This document shows, in pieces, positions 10,583 to 22,490 of a stretch of DNA of 64,000 bases. Made by a program: the position numbers and the translations under genes. A model generated the notes under the pieces. That model saw only the letters and a program-made list of their open reading frames with translations. It was not told the DNA's origin and did no database searches. How positions within the stretch are numbered: the stretch's first letter is position 1; the number at the start of each line of letters is the position of its first letter. Origin of the DNA: Struthio camelus (lineage: Eukaryota; Chordata; Aves; Struthioniformes; Struthionidae); NCBI RefSeq assembly GCF_040807025.1, contig NC_090946.1:2894001-2958000 (forward strand), read 5' to 3'.

Positions 10583-11384
10583 CTGCAAATGAATCAAACC
10601 ACCAAGGTCACCGGGAGGTTCCTGTTTTGGAGCTTCCTCTCCCCCCTCCCGCTCCCCCCCCCCCCAAGCTTTCATTACGGTTCCCTAACCTGGGCAAACG
10701 CAGGTCCTCCCTTAAGCACTGCAACAGTTTTTATTCTGGGGTCCCAAGTTCCCGTTATTACTTGCTGCTAGGCAGCAAAGCAAGGCGAGGACAGGTCGGG
10801 TCACAGGTTACCCATCTAGCCATCCTAAATTCTCATTTTAGGCCTCGCCGGTTACTCCGGGTAAACAGACCAAAATAAAGCTCCAGACAGGCAGGTGAGG
10901 CTTCACACAGACCTCGCGGGCCTGCTAGCGCCAGCGATGCCATAGCGACTGGGCTACCAGGCGCTACTCCCCCCTCTCCTTTGCTGGTCCACAAAGCGTG
11001 GCTTGCTACTCACGGGTCCGGTAAGGACGCTGCCAACCTTCCTACGGCCGAAGGCTCCTCTTCGGGACCGGGCAGAGAACCTTTCCGCTGGCATTTGGAT
11101 TCTCCTGGCCGCTCCTGACACGCGATAACTGACAGAGGTCTGAGGGCAGCAGCCCGTAGTTCTTCACGGCAGCATATAGTCCTTCCCCCATGACATGACA
11201 AGTAAGGAACAGACACACTGGCCCACTGCTGCAGTGCTGAGGAGGCACAGGCACCTGGAACGGCAGCTCCTGGCTGCCACAGAGCACGACGTGGCCAGCG
11301 GGTGGGAACCCTGTTGACAGCTGCACCTCCTGCCACCTCGACAGGCACAACATGATTTCCCAGAAACCCAGCAAGGGAAGCCAA

Positions 11385-11770
11385 CGCCTCCCGGCATGCC
11401 TAACAGATTAAAATGGCCGCCCGGAAGCTCGGTGCTGGGACACTACATCTCCCAGAATGCTCCGCAGATGAAAATGGCCGCCCGGCAGCCCGGCGCCGGA
11501 AGACTACTGCTCCCGGCATGCCGCGCCCCCAAAACAACATGGCCGCCCGGAAGCTCGGTACCGGAAGAATACATCTCCCAGAATGCTCTGCAGACTAAAA
11601 TGGCCGCTCGGAAGCCTGGTGCCGGAAGACTACTGCTCCCGGCATGCCGCGCCCCGCAGACAGCCTGGCCGCCCGGCAGCCCGGTGCCGGAAGACTACTG
11701 CTCCCGGCATGCCGCACTCCCAAACCAGCATGGCCGCCCGGCGCCGGAAGACTACATCTCCCAGGATGCC
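11385..11770 (+). promoter_or_regulatory. Tandem array of YY1-like, ETS-like and ZNF143-like sites
   Basis: Six units of 57-65 bp each contain, in order, AAAATGGCCGCC (YY1-like), usually CCGGAAG (ETS/GABPA core) and a sequence of the type ACTACATCTCCCAGAATGC, close to the ZNF143/THAP11 site known as ACTACAATTCCCAGAATGC. The ZNF143-like elements start at 11,442, 11,503, 11,568, 11,629, 11,694 and 11,751, and a partial one lies at 11,385. Units alternate between an AGAATGC and a CGGCATGC version. The array runs directly into GC-rich, CpG-rich sequence (11,770-11,940), so it looks like the upstream part of a housekeeping-type promoter. The transcript it would serve is not identified. Confidence 0.7.
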
Positions 11771-13129
11771 GCGGGCAGCAGCGCTCCGTGAGGTTTGACC
11801 CAGCGGCGATCCCGTCCCGTCCCCGGCAGCCGCCGTGGAGCCCGGAGCCCCCCGGCCCCGCGATCCCCGGCACCGCAGCGACCCTCCGCAGGGCTCCCCT
11901 GGGACCCCTCCGCCCTCCCGACACCACTCCCAGCCCCGCCGTAAAGGAACAGTGGAAAAAAGGAAGTTACCGGGCGACGACAGCGCAGACGGAGGGACTC
12001 TGCGGGGCCCGGAGGCGCCAGAAGGCACCCGGACAGCTCCTGGGCAGGGGAGAAAGCTCAGCAGAGAACTTTGTGGCGTGCTGCAAAACCAGCACTGGGC
12101 CCCGGGGCACACAGAGGGCTCGGGGGCACCTCAGAACGTGAACGGAGGGGTCCTGAGGGCGTCGGAGGGCAAACGCAGGGCTGTGGGGCAAAGCAAAGTA
12201 CGAGTGCAGGGTCTCAGTGCACACCGAAGGGGCAGCAGGACATGTCACAGGGCTCAGCGCGGCTGACGGGACGGTGCCTGCAGGCTCCCCCTGTCCCCAG
12301 GGAAAGTGTCTCCCAGCCCCAGGCGCACAGGCCCCCGCCACCGACACATGAGAGACGTTGCAGAGTGCTGAAAGCAAATCTGGGAGCAGTCTGGGGCCCT
12401 CACACTGCCCTGCGGAGCCCTGGCTGCCCCCAGGATAATGGGAAACTCCACCAAGAGCCCCAAGGGTCGAGGCAATGCAAGGGAAGTTACCCCGAGCCCT
12501 GTGAACAGCACTGGGGTCCCTGGGAACCGCAGGGACCCCCAAGAACAAAGGATGTGGGGACCAGCTCCCAATCCCAGACACAATGTGTAACCTCCTCCCC
12601 TGGGCATCATCTTCAGGCAAAGCGACGGCAGGAACCACAGACACGAGTGCAAAGAATAAAGCAACTGTTTATTGTTTTACTGCGCAGAAGCAACACCTGG
12701 GAGGGAGTTTGCCATGGAGCTCAGTGCCAGCATGCTTCCCCTTACCCTGTGACACCTGAAGAGTCATCTCTGCACCAGCGTTCGTCGGTCCTTTGGGGAA
12801 GGGTCAGCTCCTGCTGCTGCCCTTGACGCGGCAGGCGTCTGAGTAGCTGACAGCCTATCCCCTCTACTTTTTCCTTCAGGGATAGGATTCAGCTCTGACA
12901 GGTGAGAAGATCTTTGATCTCTGATCCTGCCTGTCTGCACTACTGCCCTACCCCAGACTAGAGCCCTGCAAGACACTTTCACAGCTCTCACCTCACCTGT
13001 CACATCACCACTCTCAGTGCGATGGGCCTGCGCCTTATCAAATCCAGACCTCAGGTCAGTGCACAAAGCTGAACGCTGGGAACAGGGGAAGGTTAGGAAC
13101 CCCAGAGAAGGGTTTGCAGCCTGCTGCTT
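11771..13129. other. CpG-rich block then unassigned sequence
   Basis: The first 170 bases are CpG-dense and could be a transcription start region for the motif array on the left. Open frames in both directions (for example 11,967-12,644 minus) lack splice sites or similarity that I can recognise. An AATAAA lies near 12,655 on the plus strand but cannot be tied to a gene. Confidence 0.3.
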
Positions 13130-13450
13130 AGGCTTCGGGGCTTACAGTTTATTATCTAAGGATTCAGCCCTTGTCATTTATCAGTAAGGCGTAAGCCCTG
13201 AACCCTAAGTGACAAACTGCAAATCTTGGAACCCAAGTGGTTGCTTTAAAATTTACGGATGAGGTTGGATTTTAAATCCTGCGCCCTGATCGCTAAGTCA
13301 GCAAACTGTAAACCCTGACTGATAAAGACAGCCCCACAAAATAAAGTAATAAACCATAGCCCCTGAGTGACAGACCCTCAACAACAAACTAAACAATAAA
13401 CCTCAAGTGAAAAACTCCAAACCCTCAGCTTTAAGCAAGAAACACCAAAG
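13130..13450 (+). repeat. Degenerate repeat of AAACCCT-like words
   Basis: Words such as GAACCCTAAGTGAC, TAAACCCTGACTGATAAA, AATAAACC and AAACCCTCAG recur every 30-45 bases. It resembles a much-decayed tandem repeat. It is not telomeric, because perfect CCCTAA runs are absent. Confidence 0.4.
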
Positions 13451-14919
13451 TACACATGAGCGTGCAAGTTTTGCCCACAGCTTAAGAAGTTTCCCCTTCA
13501 TTTAGAAGTACAGCAGAACAGGAAGATATGCATCAGAATCACGTTACAGTTGCTGTTTATAAGCTTGGTCTTAGCCACCATTCAAATGTGAGCACATGCA
13601 AGAATCGCTCCACAGGACTGCAGTAAGCTGCACTTCCACTGAACCTACCTGAAACATTGCAAGCGCTTATTCAACTCCATTACAGACAATTAATATTTTT
13701 GGTCCCCTCAGCTCCATGGGCAAACATCCACAGCCAGTGACTCCAGCAACCACCTAGGGGACAACCACCTTCCACCTCCCAGCCCTGCACACACACAGTG
13801 CAGCCCCAAGACTTAGCTGCGTCCACGCTGCAAGTCAGAGCTCGACCTTCATGGCCAACCACAGATCTCCGCAGAGCTCCCAGCTGTGACACCGCTCCTT
13901 CGACTGCCAGACTATGCTTCAGCACCTGCAAAGAAGCCAGAACAGTTACTGAGAGGCCAGGCAACTGCGCAGCCCTCCTAGAACTACTCCCTTGTCCAAG
14001 GCCCGTAACTGTTCCCACAATTATGACTGACCCTCTACACTGCTCCAGTCACTCTCTCAGGCTCCGTTTTATCGCAAGGATGTCACGGCAGCCCTCACAT
14101 ACAGTCAGGCTCGCTCAGGCACTCGGCCACCTCCAGCCTTCGGTAGATGGTCCTCCTCAGGGAAACTGTGCCGCTGACGGACACTCTCAGAAAGCACTGT
14201 CCAGCCAAGGCAGGATAAAAACTAAGGCCTCCAAAAACTCCAAACTCTGGAGACTGAGCTGATGGGAAACTGACTCTGGCCTGGACAATGACAGAAGAAG
14301 GATTTTGCTTCACTCGTTCAGGCTGCCTAGCATGTGGCCCAAGTCAGACAGACCGTGCTGGATAATCCCTGTGACATGACAGCATGCCGGAAAGCAGAGT
14401 TGAAAACAGGCTCCTGGAAGAGGAGCAGAGTAAGGCTGATGTAGGGAAGACAACAGTTTGCATAAAGTCAGAAAACAGGGCTCAATGCCAGCGACACAAT
14501 CACGACTCAAGCTGCACCGCGCAGCAGCCCTGTCTGCGCACAGGCAGACAAGACACAGTAACTGCAGACTGCACTGACGAGTACGACAGACAACAGTAGC
14601 TCCAGACTGCCCTACCACAAGCACCTGTCCTAACACCCGAGTACTCGGAGCCTCTGCTAATCTCTGCCTCCACGACAGCTTCCCCAGAAGCCTCTTCACT
14701 GTCTACCACATCCCCCACAGCATCTATGGCCCATTAGTGCTCCCCCACTGCACATCCGCAGCCCCATGCCTCTGCACATAGAGACACTGCAGGGGTATCT
14801 GACATGACCTGAACCAGGCAGATTGATGGGACCCTCTGGTCGCTACTGATCATCTCTGCTGAGCACCAATTGCCTCTTGACTCCTTCCACACCAGACAAA
14901 ACACAAAGGAATGATGAAC
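13451..14919. other. Unassigned interval
   Basis: No gene, RNA or transposon is recognised. Several open frames of 70-150 codons exist on both strands without support from domains or splice signals. Confidence 0.3.
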
Positions 14920-15745
14920 TTTCAACTGGACAGAGGAACAGGGAGCAGAACAGAAGGAAAGAGGGATAGAGAGCTTGGCTGACAGATGGAAAAAGAAAGA
15001 GAAGGACAGAGACCTAGCCCCAGGGTCAGGGCCCTGGACAAAGGAAGAGAAAAAGAGGACAGAGGGCCAGACAGGTGGAGGGCTGAAGAGAGGACCAGGG
15101 AGCAGAAGAGAGAAAAAGAGGGATGTAGAAGTGGACAGAAGAATAAAGAGAGGAAAGGAGGGAAGGGGAAGCAGACAGAGGGACGGGAAGCAAAAGAGAA
15201 GGGTGGAGAACCAGACAGAGGAACGGGGACTGGAAGAGAGGGAAAGGGAGCCAGTCAAAGCAATGGGAAGAGAGCGAGAAGGACGAAGAGCCAACCAGAA
15301 AGGTGGAGAGAAAAAAAGTAGGAGGGAAAGTCAGACAGAGAGATGAGATAGAGCAGGGGAAAAGAGGGATAGGGAGACAAATAGATGGATGGGGAGCTGA
15401 ACAGAGGGATGGAAAGAGAAAGAGAAGGCTGGAGAGGGGGACAGAAGGCTGGAAAGGTACAAAGAGACAGACAAGAGCGGCAGAGAGTGGCAGTGGGAGG
15501 GGGAGCTGGACAGATGGACAGCGGGCAGGTAGTGGGACAGAGAGGGGAAAAGGATGATCGAGAGCTGGATAGAGTGATAGGGAGCCAGTTGGAGGGAGGA
15601 ACATATTGACAGAGGGATGGAAAGAGTACAAGAGGGATGGGGAGCTGGGCAGAGCAACGAGTAGTTAAACAAAGGGATGGGGCACCGGACAGAGCTATGG
15701 GAAAGAAAGAGAAAGATGGAGAGCTGGACAGAGGGACAGGGAGCA
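14920..15745 (+). repeat. Purine-rich ~28-bp minisatellite, copy 2
   Basis: This array of GGACAGAGGGACAGGGAGCAG-like units (each cited word varies by a few bases) is longer and more diverged than its partner at 9,650-10,125. Open frames rich in R, E, G and Q on the plus strand and L, S, P on the minus strand are by-products of the composition. Confidence 0.7.
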
Positions 15746-16804
15746 GAACCGGATGGACCCAGGCAGCCCGCCCGGGACAGCCCTCGACCCGCTCCAGCCC
15801 CGCTCACCCACCGAGCGCTCTGCACACCGTTTTCCCCAAGTCCGCCTGTGGGCCTGCTTGCCCGAATCCCTGCGCCTCCAGAGCGCCTGCGTCCGCGAGA
15901 GCGAGGGCGCACGCACGGGCCCACACCGGGGAGGAACCTTGCACTCCGTCACGCCCTTTTACTACTGCTTGTGCATCAGCCCCTTTCAGACCGTCACGTG
16001 CGCACGCTTAACCCCCCAAATTCTCTCAGCCCTTAACAACTTCCGTACTCACGGCACCTAGCTTTCCCACGCTCTTCCCCGTCTTGTTTGAAAACCCTCC
16101 CAGAGCTCTTCTGTACTTACGTGCTTCCTTAAAACAGCATCACCGAAATCAACAAAACGGGTCGAGCGGCTCCTCCTCAGGTTGCTGGCCCTCGGAACAC
16201 TATTCTGCAAATGAATCAAACCACCAAGGTCACCGGGAGGTTCCTGTTTTGGAGCTTCCTCTCCCCCCTCCCGCTCCCCCCCCCCCCAAGCTTTCATTAC
16301 GGTTCCCTAACCTGGGCAAACGCAGGTCCTCCCTTAAGCACTGCAACAGTTTTTATTCTGGGGTCCCAAGTTCCCGTTATTACTTGCTGCTAGGCAGCAA
16401 AGCAAGGCGAGGACAGGTCGGGTCACAGGTTACCCATCTAGCCATCCTAAATTCTCATTTTAGGCCTCGCCGGTTACTCCGGGTAAACAGACCAAAATAA
16501 AGCTCCAGACAGGCAGGTGAGGCTTCACACAGACCTCGCGGGCCTGCTAGCGCCAGCGATGCCATAGCGACTGGGCTACCAGGCGCTACTCCCCCCTCTC
16601 CTTTGCTGGTCCACGAAGCGTGGCTCACGGGTCACGGTAAGGACGCTGCCAACCTTCCTACGGCCGAAGGCTCCTCTTCGGGACCGGGCAGAGAACCTTT
16701 CCGCTGGCATTTGGATTCTCCTGGCCGCTCCTGACACGCGATAACTGACAGAGGTCTGAGGGCAGCAGCCCGTAGTTCTTCACGGCAGCATATAGTCCTT
16801 CCCC
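15310..16804 (+). repeat. Segmental duplication A, copy 2
   Basis: Direct-repeat partner of 9,650-11,189, nearly identical from about 15,707 onward. Differences include a short deletion near 16,620 and scattered substitutions. The 3' breakpoint is at 16,804, where the two copies diverge at once. Confidence 0.9.
16121..16204 (-). CDS. Exon-like 84-bp segment, copy 2
   Basis: Identical counterpart of 10,499-10,582, with the same acceptor, donor and 28-codon frame (NSVPRASNLRRSRS...). On its 5' side (to the right, minus strand) this copy is followed by open frames with hydrophobic stretches that copy 1 lacks. If only one copy is functional, this is the better candidate. Confidence 0.4.
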
Positions 16805-18810
16805 GATGTTCCGAACGCCTAGGATTAAGGCAACGTATAAACACAAAAATACTACCGCTATGGGGTGGGTGTAAAGCCAAGCTACAATTCCTGCAGCCAA
16901 CGAAAACCTCTCCGTGTCTGAAAGAACGAGCCACGCGCATCAGCGCCTACGGCTCAAGGCCAGCAACCCCTCCCAGGCGCTGTTCTTCTGGCAGGCTGCG
17001 GGTCTGAACTCCTCCGTCTTGTCTGGCACAGGATAACTTTGTCAGCCAGCGCTCATCGCTGGGGGCACGGTAAAATCCATCGCCCTACCAAAGCATAAAG
17101 CACAGCAAAAAAAGCGGAGAGCGCCGCAGGAAATTTTTAAGAAACCAAACTCGTTTATAGGCGCAAAAAGCACACACACTAAGACACACGCAAGCAAGAT
17201 CAACGATAGCATGCAAGGCACAAACACCGCTTCCCCCAGCCCCCGTTCTGGTCACTATGACGACCCTCGGGTTGCTGTGAAAGGGAAGCGGGACTAAGTA
17301 GCCGCTAGAGATTAATCTTTTGGAAGCCTTCTGCGTCCACATTTGTGGCACAACCGCGCTCTGCCCCTCATTCAACTCAGACACGCAGAGGAAGATCCGC
17401 TCCTCGTAACGCTTGCGCAGCAACCCACCCCCCGTTACGCTTCGTGCCCGCTGTGCCACTTGGAGAGAGGATGCGCTGCTGTCTACTCGTTTCCCTGGCA
17501 TTAGCTGTTCCAGAGGGAATTGAGCAGATCGGCCTGCATCTGTGCCATCAGAGGCAAAAAAAAATAAATCTCAAAGGCAGCTACAGCCCAGATTGCCACT
17601 AAGCAGTCCTTCTCGCAGCCGGAGAATTTCTGTTCGGGCCTCAAAGGGGATGGATGTAAGGATGCTGCTGCCAGCACCCGCTTTCCCTTACCGCTGTTTT
17701 CTAACGGTGCTGCTCCCGCGGAAGCAGCAGACGTGGAAAGCATTACTGAGAAAGGCTTGCCTCGTCCCGGCAACTTTAGGGCAGGAGATTTTTTACAGAC
17801 GCTTCTCTCAGTTTAGTGAAAGCGGCGTCGTGTTCCTTGCTCCGGCTCCGTTCCCGACTCCCTCCAGGAATTTCCGCCACGGTCTGCTGATGCCCGCAAA
17901 GCTATCTTACCACTGCTGGAGGAAATTAAATCCTCCTAAAAATCGCTCCAAGTCGGAACTGATGAGGAGGACCCTAAATGCCACGAGGCTTTGGCCTTTC
18001 TCCTATCTCCCCTCTTCCTCTTTCCCCAAATACCATGGCCATGTCACTAGCCTGGGGTTGCACTAACTGAGCCTTCCTGAAATCACTCTCTTAATTTTAC
18101 AATTCAGACACCTCTCTCTCCCCTCGCTTCCTTCTCGGTAACTCTGGTCACTTGACTATCATTCCCCTAAGATAATAATTTGCTGTCTTGTAGCTTTTAA
18201 AATACGATGCTTCATAGACACACGAAGTCTACACATGCACAGAAACACACGCACGCAGCATACTTTTTGTAGCGCGTACAGACCTGTGATATGTTGGCCA
18301 TCTGTTATCCTGATCCCCATCGATGGCGATCCTTCCTCACCAGGAGGAACGGGCTTTGCCTCTTTGGGAGACGGAGGCAGCTTTCGGCTGGTTCCATTTG
18401 ATTTCATTCCTCCAGCTCGCTTACGTTTTTCCGGTCTCTCCAGTTTCAGCCGCGGCAATTAATCTACAAAGCATCACATCTTTCCCTTTTCGTAGATGCA
18501 TGTAAGATAGCGACACCAAACAGAAACACCCAAAGCAAAACTACGGCAGACACAGCTAACAGTAGCCACAGGGTAGGAACGGGTTACTTAGTCCTCAGCG
18601 CTGCCCCTGGGAGACAGAAATAACAGGCGTTTGTTATCACTAGTTGCCCACGCCAGAACACCTCCTTCTGTAGCAGTTTCTGCCGAGATGAAGGGTCCGC
18701 TAAACTTCGTTCCGGCTTCCTTGTTTTATCCGGTGCCTTAGGTATTAATCGCCAAAAACCGCTCGCCCGTCTTTTCTCTTCGTCAGCTTTTGCTATCGTT
18801 GCTTCCATCC
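16658..18810 (-). other. Minus-strand cluster of coding-like open frames with hydrophobic segments
   Basis: Several short minus-strand frames here look protein-like. A charged frame at 18,584-18,808 begins MEATIAKADEEKRR just after an acceptor (TTTGTTACAG). A lysine/proline-rich frame at 18,270-18,458 contains SPSMGIRITDGQHITG. A frame at 17,085-17,501 contains LRKRYEERIFLCVSE. A frame ending at 16,900 starts with a membrane-like segment (AVVFLCLYVALILGV). Other hydrophobic stretches lie near 17,150-17,225 and 18,500-18,590. I cannot name the family. It could be a membrane-protein gene with several exons or an old viral relic. Confidence 0.3.
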
Positions 18811-21560
18811 CTGTAACAAACAGGGATTGTTAAACTTGCGTTTTTACCTCCAATGAAACACTTAAATTCACGTGTGTTCTTTTCCTCTTTACCATGTTCT
18901 TCCCCCCCCCACCCCGCCCCGTCCTTAAAGGAGAGGTCTTAATACAGCGCTTTGCATCACGCGACGCGTTACAGGGTAAACAGTTTGGAAACATTACATA
19001 CGGCCGTTAGGACTAGGTTATCGGACAGGCAGGCACATCCCCTAATGCTCACCCACGCCATTGTTAGAAAAGGGATTTAATTTAGCTGTAGCCCAACTTA
19101 GCACTAGTGCCTGAAGTAGACGAAGGCTGCAGGCGTGAACTGGAAATGAGCTCGAGAGACAATGCTGAGGATGCGACTGCAAACCCAGCTAGAACCAGCC
19201 CTCAAAGATACAGCACGCACTGGACAGAGGTAACTTCAGGTAAGATAAGGCATCGTGAAACAGGCACATAGCAACCGTCCCGGGATGCAGACGTGAACCA
19301 ATCAAAAGGGAAGAGACCACCGACTCCAGTACACAAGACTGGAAGAGACTGTCGCTGGCAGGTGGGGAAATAAGACTGTAAGGAGTAGAATGACCGGCAA
19401 ATTTCTTTGTTCGGGGTCCTTCCCCAGAGGCACCCAGCTCGAGCTGTTACTTTGCTGTACCGGCGTTTAAACAGATAATTAATTTTGCTGCTAGACGTCC
19501 GCGAGACTCTGCTCCTCAGAAACCTAGGGTCGAACTGTTTCCATAACGCCACCTTCCACGACAGCTTATTCGTTTTTATTCCGGTTCGGTGTGATTGTAC
19601 TGTTCAGTGTCCTTTCTTGAACCCTCGCGTACGCGTGCTTAACCGGCAAGTCTCTTGGTCTTTAACTACGTGGAAGAACGACAGCGCTTCGTTTGCCCGC
19701 CTCCGTTTCAAACCTTTTGTTGACACGGCTCCTAGATTCCTCCCGTACGCGGACGCTCGCTTCAGAAGCGATGCCCAAAGCGAACAACTGGATCACTAGG
19801 TCTAGCTGCTTCTCTTCAAGATGTCCTCCTTCGATGGGTTACCCTGCCAGACAAACCAACAAGACCGATGAGGCCATGAGGGGATCAGACTTTTGGATCG
19901 CTTCTCTAAGGCTTTCAGGGTGATTGATGTAACCGCTTCTCTTCGCGTTACTCAAAGCTACGTTCCTCTATTACTTGGGACTAAACCGTTTCCGGTGTCA
20001 GAGGGGCTTGCTGTTTGTTTCAGCTTTACACGCAGTCCATAATCTGCTAGGCATCATCTCTAGTCCCTTCTGCTTTCACAACACTTTTGGTAGTTAAAGG
20101 TGGTAATTAACAGTACCCATTGTCCTATGGGCTGGAGGAACACGTCTCTCCTTCTCTGAGGATGTACCCAAAACCCATGCTTTCTCCTACAGCATGGTGG
20201 GGGCTTCCCCTAGCCCTTCACTGTTCTCAGGCTTTTGCTAAGCCTTTTGCTTTTTTAGGTTATCCCTTAGCCTGCAGTTTTATCTTAATGTTCTCTTTAA
20301 GCATTGCGCACAGCACTATTATCCCAGATCAGCCACATTTAGAGAGTCCTCTTGCACGCACAGAGGGTTCTGAGGGGTGGCTCAGAAGAAAAGAGAGAAA
20401 AATCTGTTTGCCATCTGTGCATCTGTGAACATTCCTCACCAAGAAGGGCTGTAAATTCCCTTTTCTCTAAAGTGAGCAGACAAGAGGAGGCATCAGGCTG
20501 CTGTGCCACTGCTGGAGACACCCACACCCCTGTGCAGCGTATGAGTGCCTGGGGAGATGTCAGAGGCAACGGAGGACCCATCAACACATATTGGACTGGG
20601 GAACCCCACGGCTTTGGGGCAGCTGTGCAGGAGGGCGCAGGGCTCAGCGAGGCTCAGTGGGGGTTTCAGTCAGTTGGTGCCTGCGTTGGCTGGGGCCCAC
20701 AGTCTGTGCCTGCGGCTGGGGGAGGCCTCAGGGTACCCTGGGATATTTTTCCTCCATCCACCTTCCTGTTTCCCTAGCTACAACTCTCAAGTAAACCTTT
20801 TTTGGGTTGCACTAATTGTATCTGGCTCAAATTGACCTTAAATCTGTTTGGTCCCGTGGCTTTAAGCTTTCTCGCGGCTTACCAGCACCCTCGGGCAAGC
20901 CTGCTGCCACAGGAGCCGTCTGCCCAGTGCCGCTCCAGGGCCCACGAGCCTCGCCGCTCCTCCCGGCCGCCTCTGCAGGGGCGAGCGCCGCCCTGGCCAC
21001 GCCAGGGAGGAACCGGGGCCCTGAGGGCAACACACGGCAAACGGCCAGTCAAACCCGCGCTCCTGGCAGACCCTGGGCCGCGCTGCTGGTGCGGCACAGC
21101 ACCAGGCCTAAGTCCCCTCCCCAACCTCGCCCCGCACCTCCGCCTCCACGCAGCGACGGCCCCAGCAGGCAGGAGACTGCCCGACGCCCGCGGCCACCTG
21201 AAGCGACGCGCTTGCCTCACTGAAGTCCCCGCATCCCCAACTCCAAGTGGCCTCGACCCTCACCCGCCACCGCCCCAGCGAAAACTCTGTCCCTGCAGGC
21301 CACCATGCGGCTCCCGGCACCACGCATGCGCCGGTCACGAAGGGAGCGCAGCAGAGCCAGGGCCCAGCTCTCGAGCACTGTGCATGCGTGGGCCCCGCCA
21401 CAAGCCAGGGGGAGGCGAGGCGGGGAACGGCGCCCCCGTGTGCCCTGGGTGATTGGAGGGCGTCTCCGCGCTGCCTGCCGCAGACTGGCACCCCGCGCCC
21501 GCCTCTTGCCAGGGAGAAGCCGGTGGCCGCTGGCAAAGATGGCAGCGGGTGCGCTTGCTC
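18811..21560. other. Unassigned interval
   Basis: No gene is recognised. A minus-strand frame at 19,202-19,552 and plus-strand frames at 19,485-19,923 have no detectable family. From about 20,880 to 21,540 the sequence is GC- and CpG-rich and ends with AAGATGGCAGCGG, a YY1-like word, so a CpG promoter is possible there. Confidence 0.3.
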
Positions 21561-21790
21561 TGAGAGACTTTCAGAGTCTTAAAGTCTCGGGCTGCTCTTA
21601 AAGTTACTTTAAGAATAACCTAAGGAACTCAGCCCAACTAGGAGAACTTGAACTTTCTTCTTCAGTTCTTCCAGGTAGGCTGAGTTCCTTAGGTTGTTCT
21701 TCAAGTTACATTGAAGGATTAGGAAGAAATTAAGGAAGTCCAAGTTACTTGAAGAGCACCCCGAGACTTTAAGACTCTGAAAGTCTCTCA
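21561..21790. mobile_element. Palindromic MITE-like element, 230 bp
   Basis: The two ends are inverted repeats. Both arms read inwards as TGAGAGACTTTCAGAGTC, continue identically to the CTCGGG block, and after one mismatch to a TGCTCTT. A second inverted block (ACCTAAGGAACTCAGCC) lies nearer the centre, with the right arm carrying about 44 extra bases between the blocks. The central loop is at about 21,640-21,665. Non-coding, short and foldback, this fits a miniature inverted-repeat DNA transposon. A clear target-site duplication is not visible, so the superfamily is unknown. Confidence 0.7.
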
Positions 21791-22490
21791 AGCATGCCTT
21801 TAAGGTCAGGGGTGGGCATCGGGGGCTGGCCTTGACCTGACCTGACCCCTGGGGGGCAGGGGCAGGCCTGGCCCCACTGGAGCCACTCCCACTCGAGGGA
21901 GCTGCTTAGGGCAAAAAAGCGCCACAGCCTCGCTGTGCTTGGGGCGCCATCGCTGCTCGGCCAAATGCCCCCAGCTGCATTTACAACCAAACCTTTACTG
22001 TCACGAGGAAAGCTGACGTCCAGCTGCAGAAAGATCATGGCCCCAGGGATCTAAATGGCCCTGCAGCAGCCATGGCTCCTTTCTCCACCGTCTCAGGGCC
22101 CGGCAGGGCCGGCAACGCTGCTCTCCCTGGAGAGGAGGCTGCTTTCCCCCTTCGGCTCTCCCCCTTGGGCTCCAGGATCAGGTCCCTGTGGGGAGGGGGC
22201 TGGGGGCAGGGCCATCTCACTGACTCTGCTGTTGCTTCTGCAGTGCCAGATGGGCTGCAAGGGAAAGAAAACATACCTTCACAGCCCCATCCTCAGTCAG
22301 CTACTGACGGCTGAGCTGCTGGATGCTGCCCGGCTGAAGAGGGCTCCGTAGGCACAGAACCGGGGCTCCCTCCTCTTTCTCCTCCTGGTGTTGGGCGGGG
22401 CAAGGGGATCACTCCCAAACTCCTCTGTGTCCTGCCTGCATGGAGGTGTTGTGCGAGCCCCTCCCCGCCTGGCTGGGGTGAAGCCAGCAG
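21791..22490. other. Unassigned GC-rich interval
   Basis: No gene or repeat family is recognised. Short words such as TGACCTGACCTGACCC near 21,833 are local simple repetition. Confidence 0.3.

Larger units (their letters stand above)
9650..11189 (+). repeat. Segmental duplication A, copy 1
   Basis: From about 10,085 to 11,189 this is almost identical to 15,707-16,804 (offset 5,622 bases, falling to 5,615 after small indels near 11,000). Resemblance with more differences extends left to about 9,650 through the purine-rich minisatellite. The right breakpoint is sharp: TCCTTCCCC is followed by CATGAC here and by GATGTTCC in copy 2. The near identity points to a recent event or to gene conversion. 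Inside lies an 84-bp exon-like segment listed separately. Confidence 0.9.

Noticed and set aside
11835-12266. 143-codon plus-strand open frame after the motif array
   Set aside because: It would start at GTG rather than ATG, and it is P/G/R-rich with no domain, typical of a CpG-rich region.
13130-13450. Interstitial telomere
   Set aside because: There are no consecutive TTAGGG/CCCTAA units, only scattered similar words.
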